A DNA stretch of 64,000 nucleotides from contig CAMGZH010000002.1 in assembly GCA_946182825.1 (NCBI GenBank), forward strand, positions 51,343 to 115,342. Direction: 5' to 3'. Positions within the stretch are counted from its first letter, which is position 1. Each line of letters starts with the position of its first letter. Below the pieces are notes generated by a model, which was not told the origin of the DNA, did no database searches, and saw only the letters and a list, made by a program, of their open reading frames with translations. This document shows positions 45,189 to 53,772 of the stretch, in pieces. The translations under genes were made by a program, and so were the position numbers. The stretch comes from an uncultured Lachnospiraceae bacterium. GTDB lineage: Bacteria; Bacillota; Clostridia; Lachnospirales; Lachnospiraceae.

Positions 45189-46994
45189 ATGAAAAGAAAG
45201 GGATTTAAGTCCATTATGGTCGAACTGAGCGTAATGGTCATTGTGGCTGTGCTGATTTCATCCTTTGTAGTAACCGGATATTCGGTTATTAGTACCGTTT
45301 CGAATAACAAGGTTCAGGTTCAGGAATATAAGAATCAGCTGACAACTGACATCAAACGCGAGTTGAAGAATCATACGCAAATCGCTGTTTCCATTATCGA
45401 AGAATATCATAAGAAGCAGGAAAGCGGCGAGATGACAGAAGAAGAAGCAAAGAAGGCAGCAGCCGATGTCGTTCGTGAACTTCGATATGATGATGATAAC
45501 GGATATTTCTGGATCGATACCGTAGAGGGTGTCAACGTTGTATTGTTAGGACGTGATACCGAAGGTCAGTCCCGTTGGGATGCCACAGATCCAGATGGGC
45601 GTAAGTACATTCAGGAGATGATCAAGAATGGTCAGCAGAAGGGCGGCGGATACACCAATCTGATGTTCCCGAAGCCAGACGAGACAGAGCCTTTACCTAA
45701 GATCAACTATACCGTTACATACGAGCCGTATCAGTGGGTTCTCGGTACCGGTGTATGGGTGGATTCCATTGATGAGATGAGTGCAGCATATGAGAAGTCA
45801 AATGCGACCCACCTTCGATCCACCATTCGCAATATGATTCTTGTACTCATTGCATTACTTATTATCATGGGTGCGATTGCCGTTTATCTCGGCAAACAGA
45901 TCGCAACGCCGATCAAATCCGTTACCAAGCTCCTTAAGAGAATGTCTGATGGAGATCTGTCGACCTTTGATGATCAGGCAAGCTTTGAGAAGCATGCACT
46001 GACGCGACGGGATGAGATCGGTTCCATGGCTCATGGTCTTGTGAAGTTCCATGCAACCCTTCGGGAATTGATCATCAAGATCGCAGAGACGACTGAGTAT
46101 GTAGCTTCTGCAGCGGAGGAGCTTTCAGCCAACGCACAGCAGTCAGCCGATGCATCCGATCTTGTTGCGCAGTCCATTACCACAGTAGCAGAGGCATGTG
46201 CCAACCAGGGTGGCGTTATCGATGCAGCTGGAGAGAACACCACTGCATTCAGCTCCTATATGGGTACCTTCTCTGAGAAGCTTGTGGATACCAACCAGCA
46301 GATCGACAGTACCAATAAGGCGGCACGTAACGGTAAGGCAAGCATTGATGGAGCTATCAGCCAGATGCATATCATCGAAGATGCTGTGGCAAGTACATCT
46401 GAGGTCGTAAATGATCTTGGTGAACAGATCGGTAGTATCGGAACCATTGTTAATACAATTTCCGAGATTGCTTCCCAGACCAACCTGCTGTCTCTGAATG
46501 CTTCCATTGAGGCTGCAAGAGCCGGTGAAGCCGGAAGAGGATTCGCAGTCGTTGCAGATGAGATCTCCAAGCTCGCAGACCAGTCCAACCAGTCAGCCCT
46601 TGAAATCGGAGCTAAAATCCAGCAGATTCAGGCACAGTCCGATCAGGCACTGGAAGCTATGGATCGAGGACTTGATAGCGTTAAGAGTGGAACCGAGACC
46701 GTTGAACAGTCCGGTGAGACCTTTGCAGAGATTGCCGGCATGGTAGATCGTATTGCATCTGCATCCATCGAAATGCAGAATATCATCGGTGAACTTTCTG
46801 AAGGAACCAACAGCATTCGTGATGGCTTCAATCAGATCAACGATCAGAGTAAGTCTGTTATTGACGAGACATCCAATGTATCTGCTGCATCCGAAGAGCA
46901 GTCAGCCTCTATGCAGGAGATCGCAACAGCATCCGAGAAGCTTGCTGAGATCGCTCAGGAATTGGCGAAGGAAGTTGCTTTGTTTGATCTTTAA
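45189..46994 (+). CDS. Methyl-accepting chemotaxis protein with Cache domain
   Basis: This receptor feeds CheA/CheW. The 601-residue product has a transmembrane helix at about 9-32, an extracellular single-Cache domain (about 40-205, with [13 protein letters not shown] and [18 protein letters not shown]), a second helix (about 212-235), HAMP, methylation helices, and the hairpin tip [19 protein letters not shown]. There is no C-terminal CheR-tethering pentapeptide (ends KEVALFDL). It is monocistronic between polC and a terminator. The ligand is unknown. Confidence 0.95.
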   Translation: MKRKGFKSIMVELSVMVIVAVLISSFVVTGYSVISTVSNNKVQVQEYKNQLTTDIKRELKNHTQIAVSIIEEYHKKQESGEMTEEEAKKAAADVVRELRYDDDNGYFWIDTVEGVNVVLLGRDTEGQSRWDATDPDGRKYIQEMIKNGQQKGGGYTNLMFPKPDETEPLPKINYTVTYEPYQWVLGTGVWVDSIDEMSAAYEKSNATHLRSTIRNMILVLIALLIIMGAIAVYLGKQIATPIKSVTKLLKRMSDGDLSTFDDQASFEKHALTRRDEIGSMAHGLVKFHATLRELIIKIAETTEYVASAAEELSANAQQSADASDLVAQSITTVAEACANQGGVIDAAGENTTAFSSYMGTFSEKLVDTNQQIDSTNKAARNGKASIDGAISQMHIIEDAVASTSEVVNDLGEQIGSIGTIVNTISEIASQTNLLSLNASIEAARAGEAGRGFAVVADEISKLADQSNQSALEIGAKIQQIQAQSDQALEAMDRGLDSVKSGTETVEQSGETFAEIAGMVDRIASASIEMQNIIGELSEGTNSIRDGFNQINDQSKSVIDETSNVSAASEEQSASMQEIATASEKLAEIAQELAKEVALFDL

Positions 46995-47009
46995 TTTTAA
47001 AAGAAAAGG

Positions 47010-47039
47010 GGCACTGGCAGAGTTGCCAGTGCCTTTTTT
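47010..47039 (+). terminator. Intrinsic terminator after the chemoreceptor
   Basis: GGCACTGGCA (47010-47019) pairs perfectly with TGCCAGTGCC (47024-47033), loop GAGT, followed by six T. A near-ideal terminator. Confidence 0.92.
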
Positions 47040-47079
47040 GCTCTAATCGGCCGACATTTTCAAAAAGAGTCGGAATATA

Positions 47080-47097
47080 ACTTTAATATATTAAAGT
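47080..47097 (+). repeat. 18-bp perfect palindrome upstream of pheA
   Basis: ACTTTAATATATTAAAGT is its own reverse complement. It lies 63 bp before pheA beside AT-rich TATTAT promoter-like sequence (47105-47110), so it may be an operator, although AT-rich palindromes also arise by chance. Confidence 0.7.
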
Positions 47098-47160
47098 ATT
47101 ATGATATTATGAAAAGAAAACATAAGAGACTATTTGTTTAAAAAAAGAAAAGAGACATTC

Positions 47161-48294
47161 ATGAAAGACTTAAAGGACATCCGTGTAGAGATCGACGCAA
47201 TTGACAATCAGCTGCTGGAGCTCTACCACCAGAGACTGTTGTTGGCCGGCAATGTGGCAGAATACAAGATTGCCAATCACAGACCGGTTCTGGATAAAAA
47301 ACGAGAAGATGAAAAGCTTGGTGTATTAACATCAAAGGTTTCCGATGCCTTCGAACAGGAGGGAATCCGGGAACTGTTTGAACTGATCATGTCCACCAGC
47401 CGTAAAAGGCAGTATCAGATGATGCGGGAACACGGTGTCATGGTGGATCACAACTACCAGCCCGTAGATGCATTTGATTTTGCAAATGCCCATATCGTTT
47501 ACCAGGGAGTTGAGGGAGCCTACTCTCAGGTTGCCATGGAACAGTTTTTCGGTCTGAACAGGAACAGCACCCATGTGGCGACCTGGAAGGATGCCATGGA
47601 TGCTTTAACAGAGAAGAAGGCGGATTATGCCGTACTTCCAATCGAAAATTCCACTGCCGGAGCTGTGACACAGATCTATGATCTGCTTTCCTCTTATGAT
47701 GTATCCATCATTGGTGAGGAGATCATTCGGATCGATCATGCGCTGTTAGCTGTACCGGGAACGAAGATTTCGGATATCAAACGGGTATATTCCCATCCAC
47801 AGGCGCTGATGCAGTGCGATCGTTTCCTGCAGAATCAGCTTCCGGGGGTTGAGGCCCAGAGCTTGCTGAATACAGCGGTTTCTGCCCAGAAAGTACACGA
47901 CGAAGGGAAAAAGGATCAGGCAGCCATTGCCGGAGCGATTAATGCTAGAATCTACGACTTGGAGATCCTTCAGTCCTCCATTCAGGACGAGAAGAAGAAT
48001 GAAACAAGATTTTTGATCGTATCCGGTCAGCATAAATTCCGAACCGACGCAAAGCATATCAGTATATGTTTTGAAATTCCAAACGAAGAAGGAAGTCTTT
48101 ACCGGATCCTGTCTCATTTTACGTTTAACGGTATCAACATGAGCCGGATCGAATCAAGACCATTAGAGGGAAGACCTTGGGAATATCGTTTCTTTGTGGA
48201 TTTTGAGGGGAATTTGTTGGATGATGGCGTAACCAATGCATTGATCGGTCTTTCAGAGGAGACAAGAAATTTACGAGTCCTTGGTAATTACTAA
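47161..48294 (+). CDS. pheA: Bifunctional chorismate mutase/prephenate dehydratase
   Basis: The enzyme converts chorismate to prephenate and then phenylpyruvate for phenylalanine synthesis. It has an AroQ mutase domain (about 1-85, IRVEIDAIDNQLLELYHQR), a dehydratase domain (about 105-285, YQGVEGAYSQVA, LPIENSTAGAV, TRFLIVS) and a C-terminal ACT domain with MSRIESRPLEGRPWEYRF for feedback by phenylalanine. I use ATG 47161; TTG 47134 would add nine residues. Product 377 residues. It heads a pheA-ppx-ppk run. Confidence 0.95.
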   Translation: MKDLKDIRVEIDAIDNQLLELYHQRLLLAGNVAEYKIANHRPVLDKKREDEKLGVLTSKVSDAFEQEGIRELFELIMSTSRKRQYQMMREHGVMVDHNYQPVDAFDFANAHIVYQGVEGAYSQVAMEQFFGLNRNSTHVATWKDAMDALTEKKADYAVLPIENSTAGAVTQIYDLLSSYDVSIIGEEIIRIDHALLAVPGTKISDIKRVYSHPQALMQCDRFLQNQLPGVEAQSLLNTAVSAQKVHDEGKKDQAAIAGAINARIYDLEILQSSIQDEKKNETRFLIVSGQHKFRTDAKHISICFEIPNEEGSLYRILSHFTFNGINMSRIESRPLEGRPWEYRFFVDFEGNLLDDGVTNALIGLSEETRNLRVLGNY

Positions 48295-48320
48295 AGACAC
48301 AAGGCAGGAAAGAGGGGACT

Positions 48321-49856
48321 ATGAAATTAAAATCTTACGGTTCCATTTACATCGGTACATACGAGGTATCTTTAAGGATCTATGAGGTTCATTCCAAGAG
48401 CCGGACCCTTCGTCTGTTGACGGATCTAAGAAGACCGGTTCATATTGCCCACGATCTTTTTAATGGTTCCACCATAACCTATGATACCGTAGATGATCTG
48501 ATTCACGCCCTAAAGGATATGAAAACGACCTTGGCAGAATTCGGAACGGACGTTTATGAAGTGTATGGAGGGTATGCCGTCAAGGCAGCCAACAACTATC
48601 CTTATCTGTTGGATCAGATTCGTCAGAAGACCGGACTTTTTGTTCGTCTTCTTTCCAATTCCGAACAGCGATTTTTCAGTTATGAGGCGTTGGCCTCTCT
48701 GGATGATTTTCCGAAAATGATAGAAGAATCCGCTCTTCTCGCCGATGTAGGAGGATCTTCCATTCAGCTGACGCTTTTTTCCGGCGGTAAAATCATTACG
48801 ACCCAGCATATTCTACTGGGAGCAACCGAGGTAAGGGAGAATCTGATAGCGTTGTCACAGAAGGTCAACGGTCGGGCGGAGGTCATGGATATGATCAATA
48901 AGGAAATCGAAACCTTCTTTCATGTCTATCTTCCAAATGCGGATCCGAAGTACATGATCCTTCTAAATGACAATATTTCCAATCTTATGCATTTTTTCGA
49001 CGTAAAAGATGTTTTAGGAGTTGCCACACCAAGGGAAGCGGTGGTTTCCTTCCTTAAAGATATTGGATCGGATTCCTATTTCACCAATGCCTTTGACCGG
49101 TTTGAAAGTGATTTAAGAGATGAGATGGCGTTACCATTCTTGCTGTTATACGATGCCTTTGTTTCACAGACCAAGTGTGACTACATCAGCATACCGGGAA
49201 TTTCTCTTCATGCCGGCATGACCTATGATGCGGTATACCGAAGCAACACCTTTACTTCAAGTCACGATTTTTCCGAGGATGTGATCGATGCAGCCTGGGC
49301 CATTGCAAAACGGTACGGAAGCTATGATCCACACGTCAAGATGATGGATCAAATGATCACGCAGTTGTATTCCGCTATCCGTAAGAAGGGTGGACTTTCT
49401 CAGAGGGATCTGACCCTGGCAAGGGTGGTTGCCATTTTACATGATTGCGGTAAATATATCTCACTTTCCGATGCAGCCAAATGTTCCTACGCGATCATTA
49501 TGAATTCCGAGATCCTTGGTTTGACACATAAGGAGCGTAAAATTGTTGCGCTTGCGGCTCAGTATCATCATATCAAGGAGATACGCTACGATCTGTTTAC
49601 AGAAAGTCTGTCACTGGATGAATACATGAAGCTTCTTAAGCTTTTGGCAATGCTTCGGATCTGTAATGCCCTAGACAGCAGTCATAGGCAGAAGGTTTCC
49701 AACATATCTTTTCGCCTGAAGGAAGAGGAGCTTTTTATTACCGTATCATCGGAATCTTCCTTGAATTTAGAGAAGGGGTACTTTAAGAGCAAGGCACAGT
49801 TTTTCGTGGAGGTCTTTGGTTTTAAACCGGTGATTCGCGAAAAGAAGAATCTGTAA
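48321..49856 (+). CDS. Ppx/GppA-family exopolyphosphatase with HD domain
   Basis: Family members hydrolyse polyphosphate or pppGpp. The 511-residue product has an actin-like ATPase fold (about 1-300) with LADVGGSSIQLTLF and LLGATEVRENL, and an HD-type C-terminal domain with RVVAILHDCGKYISLSDA and ALAAQYHH. It lies 12 bp before ppk, so synthesis and breakdown of polyphosphate are encoded together. The N-terminal signature is divergent (IYIGTYEVSL replaces the usual DIGSNSxRL), so substrate preference is uncertain. Confidence 0.87.
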   Translation: MKLKSYGSIYIGTYEVSLRIYEVHSKSRTLRLLTDLRRPVHIAHDLFNGSTITYDTVDDLIHALKDMKTTLAEFGTDVYEVYGGYAVKAANNYPYLLDQIRQKTGLFVRLLSNSEQRFFSYEALASLDDFPKMIEESALLADVGGSSIQLTLFSGGKIITTQHILLGATEVRENLIALSQKVNGRAEVMDMINKEIETFFHVYLPNADPKYMILLNDNISNLMHFFDVKDVLGVATPREAVVSFLKDIGSDSYFTNAFDRFESDLRDEMALPFLLLYDAFVSQTKCDYISIPGISLHAGMTYDAVYRSNTFTSSHDFSEDVIDAAWAIAKRYGSYDPHVKMMDQMITQLYSAIRKKGGLSQRDLTLARVVAILHDCGKYISLSDAAKCSYAIIMNSEILGLTHKERKIVALAAQYHHIKEIRYDLFTESLSLDEYMKLLKLLAMLRICNALDSSHRQKVSNISFRLKEEELFITVSSESSLNLEKGYFKSKAQFFVEVFGFKPVIREKKNL

Positions 49857-49868
49857 GGAGGGGGAAAT

Positions 49869-52040
49869 ATGGGCATAAACTTTGATAATCCCGAATACTA
49901 TGAGAACCGTGAACTTTCCTGGATGAAGTTTAACGAAAGAATACTCAACGAAGCAAAGGATCCTAAGATCCCGCTGCTGGATCGACTGAAGTTTTTAAGT
50001 ATTACAGCATCCAATCTGGATGAGTTCTTTATGGTACGTGTCGCATCCCTTGTGGATATGGTGCACGCAAACTATACGAAACCGGATTTATGCGGAATGA
50101 CAGCGAAAGAGCAGCTTGCAGCCTTACGTGAGAAGACCCATGCTTTTATTCTGGCGCAGTACCAGTGCTTTGGGCGATCCCTTCTTCCCATCCTTGAGAA
50201 ACAGGGAATCCATCTGATCTTAGCCCACGAGCAGCTGTCACCGGCACAGAAGGAATACGTGGATCGCTACTTTATGGAGAATGTTTTTCCGGTACTGACC
50301 CCAATGGCTGTGGATGCTTCAAGGCCCTTCCCACTGGTCTCCAATAAAACCTTGAATATTGCAGCTCTGATCACACCTTCTGCCAAGGGATCGCGACTTC
50401 TCAAGGAACACACTGGCGGAGAACGAAAGCTTGAGTTTGCCACCGTTGCCGTTCCTTCCGGTATTCCAAGACTGATCTCCCTTCCTGGAGAGAAAGGGGA
50501 TGAGACTTATATTTTCCTTGAGCAGGTGATCGAACGCAATATTCAAAAGCTCTTTTTAAATTATCACGTGGAATGTGCTTATCCTTACCGGGTCATGAGA
50601 AATGCAGATTTTGAGCTGGACGAGGAAGAAACGGCCGATCTTTTAAAAGAGATGGAAAAGCAGCTGAAAAAGCGCCAGTGGGGTGAAGTTATCCGTCTGG
50701 ATGTGGAAGAAGGTATGGACGCCCGACTGCTGAAGATCCTCAAGAAAAATTTCCAGGTGGAAAAGGTAGCGATTTATCCCATCCATGGTCCCATCGATCT
50801 AACTGTTTTAATGAAACTTTACGGACTGGAGGGAAGAGATGAATTAAGAGAAAAGGGATATGAACCTCAGCTGATCCCAAGACTTCGAGGCGTAAGAGAT
50901 ATTTTCGCAGAAATTCGTAAAGGGGACATTTTCTTCCAGCATCCGTATGACTCCTTTACACCCATTGTGGACTTCATCCGACAGGCGGCAAATGACGAGA
51001 GCGTACTTGCCATCAAACAGACCCTTTACCGCGTCAGCGGTAATTCGCCCATCATTGCAGCGCTGGCAAAGGCGGCAGAGAATGGAAAACAGGTAACGGT
51101 TCTGGTTGAATTAAAAGCTCGATTTGATGAAGAAAACAATATCGGCTGGGCCAAAATGCTGGAAAAAGCTGGCTGTCATGTTATCTATGGTCTGGTTGGA
51201 TTAAAGACCCACAGCAAGATCGCACTGGTGGTTCGTATGGAAGAGGACGGTATCAAGCGATATGTTCATCTCGGAACAGGAAACTACAACGATAATACTG
51301 CAAAGCTTTATACAGATTGCGGTGTACTGACCTGTTCAGAAATGATGGGAGAAGATGCAACAGCTGTCTTCAACATGTTGTCCGGTTATTCCGAGCCACC
51401 ATTCTGGAACCGTCTTCTGGTGTCACCCATCTGGCTTCGTGACGGCATGTTCCGCCTGATCGAACGGGAGATTCGTTACGCAAAGGCTGGGAAAAAAGCA
51501 AGGATCGTTGCCAAGATGAATTCCCTTTGCGATCAGAAGATCATAGCGCTTTTATATGAGGCTTCTGCTGCCGGTGTAGAGATCCAGCTGATCATTCGCG
51601 GTATCTGCTGTCTAAGAACCGGAATCAAGGGCGTCAGTGAGAACATCCAGGTCTCTTCCATTGTAGGAACCTTTTTGGAGCATAGCAGAATCTTTTATTT
51701 CTATAATAATGGAGACGAGGAGATCTATATGGGTTCTGCCGACTGGATGCCCAGAAATCTGGACCGAAGAGTTGAAGTGGTATTCCCCATTGAGGATACC
51801 AAAGTAAAGGAAGAGGCAAAGCATATCCTTTCCCTTGAACTTCAGGATAATCTAAAGGCATACTATATGCAGGATGACGGAAGCTATGAAAAGAAGGATC
51901 GCCGGGGAACCAAGACCGTCGATAGTCAGATGACCTTCTGTCAGGAAGCGCTTGAGAAAACAAGACTTGCCCGTGCCGAAGAAAAAAGTTCCTCTGTAAG
52001 TCGACAGTTCACTCCAGTATATGCAGAAGATAATGAATAA
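49869..52040 (+). CDS. ppk1: Polyphosphate kinase Ppk1
   Basis: Ppk1 polymerises the gamma-phosphate of ATP into polyphosphate. The 723-residue product has the N-terminal domain with ENRELSWMKFNERILNEA, the head domain, and two C-terminal catalytic domains with GLVGLKTHSKIALVVR (autophosphorylated His), YVHLGTGNYNDNTAKLYTD and MGSADWMPRNLDRRVEV. GGAGGGGG precedes ATG 49869. A terminator-like hairpin follows. Confidence 0.97.
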   Translation: MGINFDNPEYYENRELSWMKFNERILNEAKDPKIPLLDRLKFLSITASNLDEFFMVRVASLVDMVHANYTKPDLCGMTAKEQLAALREKTHAFILAQYQCFGRSLLPILEKQGIHLILAHEQLSPAQKEYVDRYFMENVFPVLTPMAVDASRPFPLVSNKTLNIAALITPSAKGSRLLKEHTGGERKLEFATVAVPSGIPRLISLPGEKGDETYIFLEQVIERNIQKLFLNYHVECAYPYRVMRNADFELDEEETADLLKEMEKQLKKRQWGEVIRLDVEEGMDARLLKILKKNFQVEKVAIYPIHGPIDLTVLMKLYGLEGRDELREKGYEPQLIPRLRGVRDIFAEIRKGDIFFQHPYDSFTPIVDFIRQAANDESVLAIKQTLYRVSGNSPIIAALAKAAENGKQVTVLVELKARFDEENNIGWAKMLEKAGCHVIYGLVGLKTHSKIALVVRMEEDGIKRYVHLGTGNYNDNTAKLYTDCGVLTCSEMMGEDATAVFNMLSGYSEPPFWNRLLVSPIWLRDGMFRLIEREIRYAKAGKKARIVAKMNSLCDQKIIALLYEASAAGVEIQLIIRGICCLRTGIKGVSENIQVSSIVGTFLEHSRIFYFYNNGDEEIYMGSADWMPRNLDRRVEVVFPIEDTKVKEEAKHILSLELQDNLKAYYMQDDGSYEKKDRRGTKTVDSQMTFCQEALEKTRLARAEEKSSSVSRQFTPVYAEDNE

Positions 52041-52057
52041 ATTGTAGTTGCAATTCA

Positions 52058-52083
52058 AAGTCCTACATTATATTGTAGGACTT
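52058..52083 (+). terminator. Hairpin after ppk1
   Basis: AAGTCCTACA (52058-52067) pairs perfectly with TGTAGGACTT (52074-52083), loop TTATAT. The T tract is poor (CTTGACATTT) because the next promoter's -35 starts directly after the stem. Confidence 0.65.
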
Positions 52084-52084
52084 C

Positions 52085-52113
52085 TTGACATTTACGGAAC
52101 AAAATGATAGTAT
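52085..52113 (+). promoter_or_regulatory. Sigma-A promoter downstream of ppk1
   Basis: TTGACA (52085-52090), 17 bp, TAGTAT (52108-52113). Perfect -35 and spacing. It would transcribe the 70-codon frame at 52181 and read on toward infC. Confidence 0.7.
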
Positions 52114-52180
52114 TTTACATAAGAACAAGGATGTTTTGAATGGCTAGCCGCTGAGCAGCACCGAGGAAGAGGTGAGAGCC

Positions 52181-52393
52181 ATGGAAGCGATCTATAAGAT
52201 AAGTTCCGTATTAGAAATTTCAAATGGAAGTGGAAGTCTTGGAGGTTCTCCTTTCTATCATAAGAAGAAAGAGGATCCTGCATCACGACCTGATTTTGAG
52301 CCTTTTTTCCATGACGCCTGTGATCGGGCAAGAAGTAACGGACATGCGGAAAAAGATCTATCAAAAGTGCTTGACGCACTATTACGTTTGTGA
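52181..52393 (+). CDS. Possible 70-residue protein upstream of infC
   Basis: I do not recognise this product. It begins MEAIYKISSVLEISNGSG, carries a conserved-looking DFEPFFHDACDRARSNG and ends in an amphipathic helix KDLSKVLDALLRL. Support for coding: an AGAGGTGA ribosome site 7 bases before ATG 52181, a good promoter upstream (52085-52113), and protein-like composition. Its 3' end overlaps the infC promoter. In-frame GTG 52172 is a less likely start. It could still be leader sequence without coding function. Confidence 0.5.
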   Translation: MEAIYKISSVLEISNGSGSLGGSPFYHKKKEDPASRPDFEPFFHDACDRARSNGHAEKDLSKVLDALLRL

Positions 52394-52399
52394 TATCCT
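52371..52399 (+). promoter_or_regulatory. Sigma-A promoter for infC-rpmI-rplT
   Basis: TTGACG (52371-52376), 17 bp, TATCCT (52394-52399), immediately before the attenuator leader. Its sequence lies inside the last codons of the 70-residue frame. Confidence 0.6.
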
Positions 52400-52421
52400 A
52401 TACGAGTTGTAAGAAGTAGAG

Positions 52422-52533
52422 TATCCACTCTCACCTAAGCACCTTCATTGCGTGACTTAGCGTTTTATTACATGATTCGTATTGATGATTGTTTTGCTTT
52501 TGATTGTGGATAGTCTGCCTATCCACTTTTTTT
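52422..52533 (+). promoter_or_regulatory. L20-type leader attenuator of the infC operon
   Basis: The terminator is GTGGATAG (52506-52513), loop, CTATCCAC (52519-52526) and seven T (52527-52533). TATCCAC at 52422-52428 is an exact copy of the right arm and can pair with GTGGATA instead, forming an antiterminator. Between them CTAAG-CAC and GTG-A-CTTAG (52435-52459) form another stem. This matches the logic known for the Bacillus infC operon, where L20 binding to the leader favours termination. Confidence 0.75.
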
Positions 52534-52554
52534 ATGTCCAATGGAGGTGTAACC

Positions 52555-53064
52555 ATTAGCGATTTATTAGTGAATGAAAAGATCCGTGCCCGTGAAGTTC
52601 GTCTGATCGGAGAACATGGAGAGCAGGTTGGCATTATGTCAGCAAAGGAAGCTCAGATGATGGCCAGAGAGGCAGACCTTGATTTGGTTATGGTTTCCCC
52701 GAATGCCAAACCGCCAGTTTGCAAGATCATTGATTATGGTAAATATCGCTATGAGCTGGCCCGTAAGGAGAAGGAAGCGAAGAAGAAGCAGAAGGTCGTT
52801 GAGGTCAAAGAGATTCGTCTTTCCCCGAACATCGAGGGAAATGATCTGAATACCAAGATGAACAATGCCCGCAAGTTCCTTGCGAAGGGTAATAAGGTTA
52901 AGATTACACTTCGTTTCCGTGGACGTGAGATGGCTCATATTTCTCAGAGCAAGCATATCTTAGATGATATTGCCAAGAGCCTTGAGGATGTAGCTACAGT
53001 GGAGAAGCCTTCCAAGCAGGAAGGTCGTAGTATCAGTATGGTACTGGCAGAGAAACGTAATTAA
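52555..53064 (+). CDS. infC: Translation initiation factor IF-3
   Basis: IF-3 prevents subunit joining and proofreads start codons. The product has [20 protein letters not shown], then [21 protein letters not shown] and the C-terminal [15 protein letters not shown] place the start at ATT 52555, 5 bases after GGAGGTG (52543-52549), giving 169 residues. In-frame ATG 52534 sits in the terminator T tract with no ribosome site. An AUU start is known for infC in other bacteria and permits IF-3 to repress itself. Confidence 0.93.
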   Translation: MSDLLVNEKIRAREVRLIGEHGEQVGIMSAKEAQMMAREADLDLVMVSPNAKPPVCKIIDYGKYRYELARKEKEAKKKQKVVEVKEIRLSPNIEGNDLNTKMNNARKFLAKGNKVKITLRFRGREMAHISQSKHILDDIAKSLEDVATVEKPSKQEGRSISMVLAEKRN

Positions 53065-53077
53065 GGAGGAATCTATC

Positions 53078-53275
53078 ATGCCAAAGATGAAAACTAAGAG
53101 TGCAGCAGCTAAGCGCTTTAAGGCAACTGGAACAGGAAAGTTAAAGAGAAATAAGGCTTATAAGAGCCATATCTTAACAAAGAAGACTACAAAGCGTAAG
53201 AGAAATCTTCGTAAGGCAGCTATGACAGATGCTACCAACGAGAAGAACATGAAGAAGATCTTACCATACTTATAA
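53078..53275 (+). CDS. rpmI: Ribosomal protein L35
   Basis: The 65-residue basic product begins [20 protein letters not shown] and ends MKKILPYL, as L35 does. AAGGAGG precedes ATG 53078; infC ends 13 bp upstream. Confidence 0.97.
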   Translation: MPKMKTKSAAAKRFKATGTGKLKRNKAYKSHILTKKTTKRKRNLRKAAMTDATNEKNMKKILPYL

Positions 53276-53326
53276 GATTCGGATTCGTATAAGTTTCGGT
53301 AGACAGTTTGTTAGGAGGAATACAAA

Positions 53327-53683
53327 ATGGCAAGAGTTAAAGGCGGATTAAACGCAAGAAAGAAACATAACAGAGTATTAAAGGCTGCTAAGGGTTACAG
53401 AGGCGCTCGTTCTAAGCAGTATCGTGTTGCTAAGCAGTCTGTAATGAGAGCATTAGCTACAGCATACGCTGGTCGTAAGCAGAAGAAGAGACAGTATCGT
53501 CAGCTTTGGATCGCTCGTATCAACGCAGCTGCTCGTATGAACGGTCTTTCCTACAGCAAGTTCATGTACGGCTTAAAGCTTGCAGGTGTTGAGATGAACC
53601 GTAAGATGCTGGCTGATCTGGCTGTTTCAGATGCAGAGGGCTTTGCTAAGTTAGCTGAGCTTGCTAAGAGCAAGGTTGCTTAA
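53327..53683 (+). CDS. rplT: Ribosomal protein L20
   Basis: L20 is an early large-subunit assembly protein and likely regulator of this operon through the leader. The 118-residue product has [34 protein letters not shown] and [26 protein letters not shown] precedes ATG 53327. A terminator follows. Confidence 0.98.
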   Translation: MARVKGGLNARKKHNRVLKAAKGYRGARSKQYRVAKQSVMRALATAYAGRKQKKRQYRQLWIARINAAARMNGLSYSKFMYGLKLAGVEMNRKMLADLAVSDAEGFAKLAELAKSKVA

Positions 53684-53698
53684 TATTAAGTAGACGCT

Positions 53699-53748
53699 AA
53701 ACCTCATGATACAAGACCTCTCATGGTTTTGTATCCATGAGGTTTTTT
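53699..53748 (+). terminator. Intrinsic terminator after rplT
   Basis: AACCTCATGATACAA (53699-53713) pairs with TTGTAT plus CATGAGGTT (to 53743) with one bulged C, running into seven T (53742-53748). Confidence 0.88.
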
Positions 53749-53772
53749 TCTTAGGATCCCATGGAGTGAAGA

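Noticed and set aside
52504..52554. In-frame upstream extension of infC, including ATG 52534
   Set aside because: The extension runs through the terminator stem and T tract, with no ribosome site; the AUU at 52555 has a well-spaced GGAGGTG.
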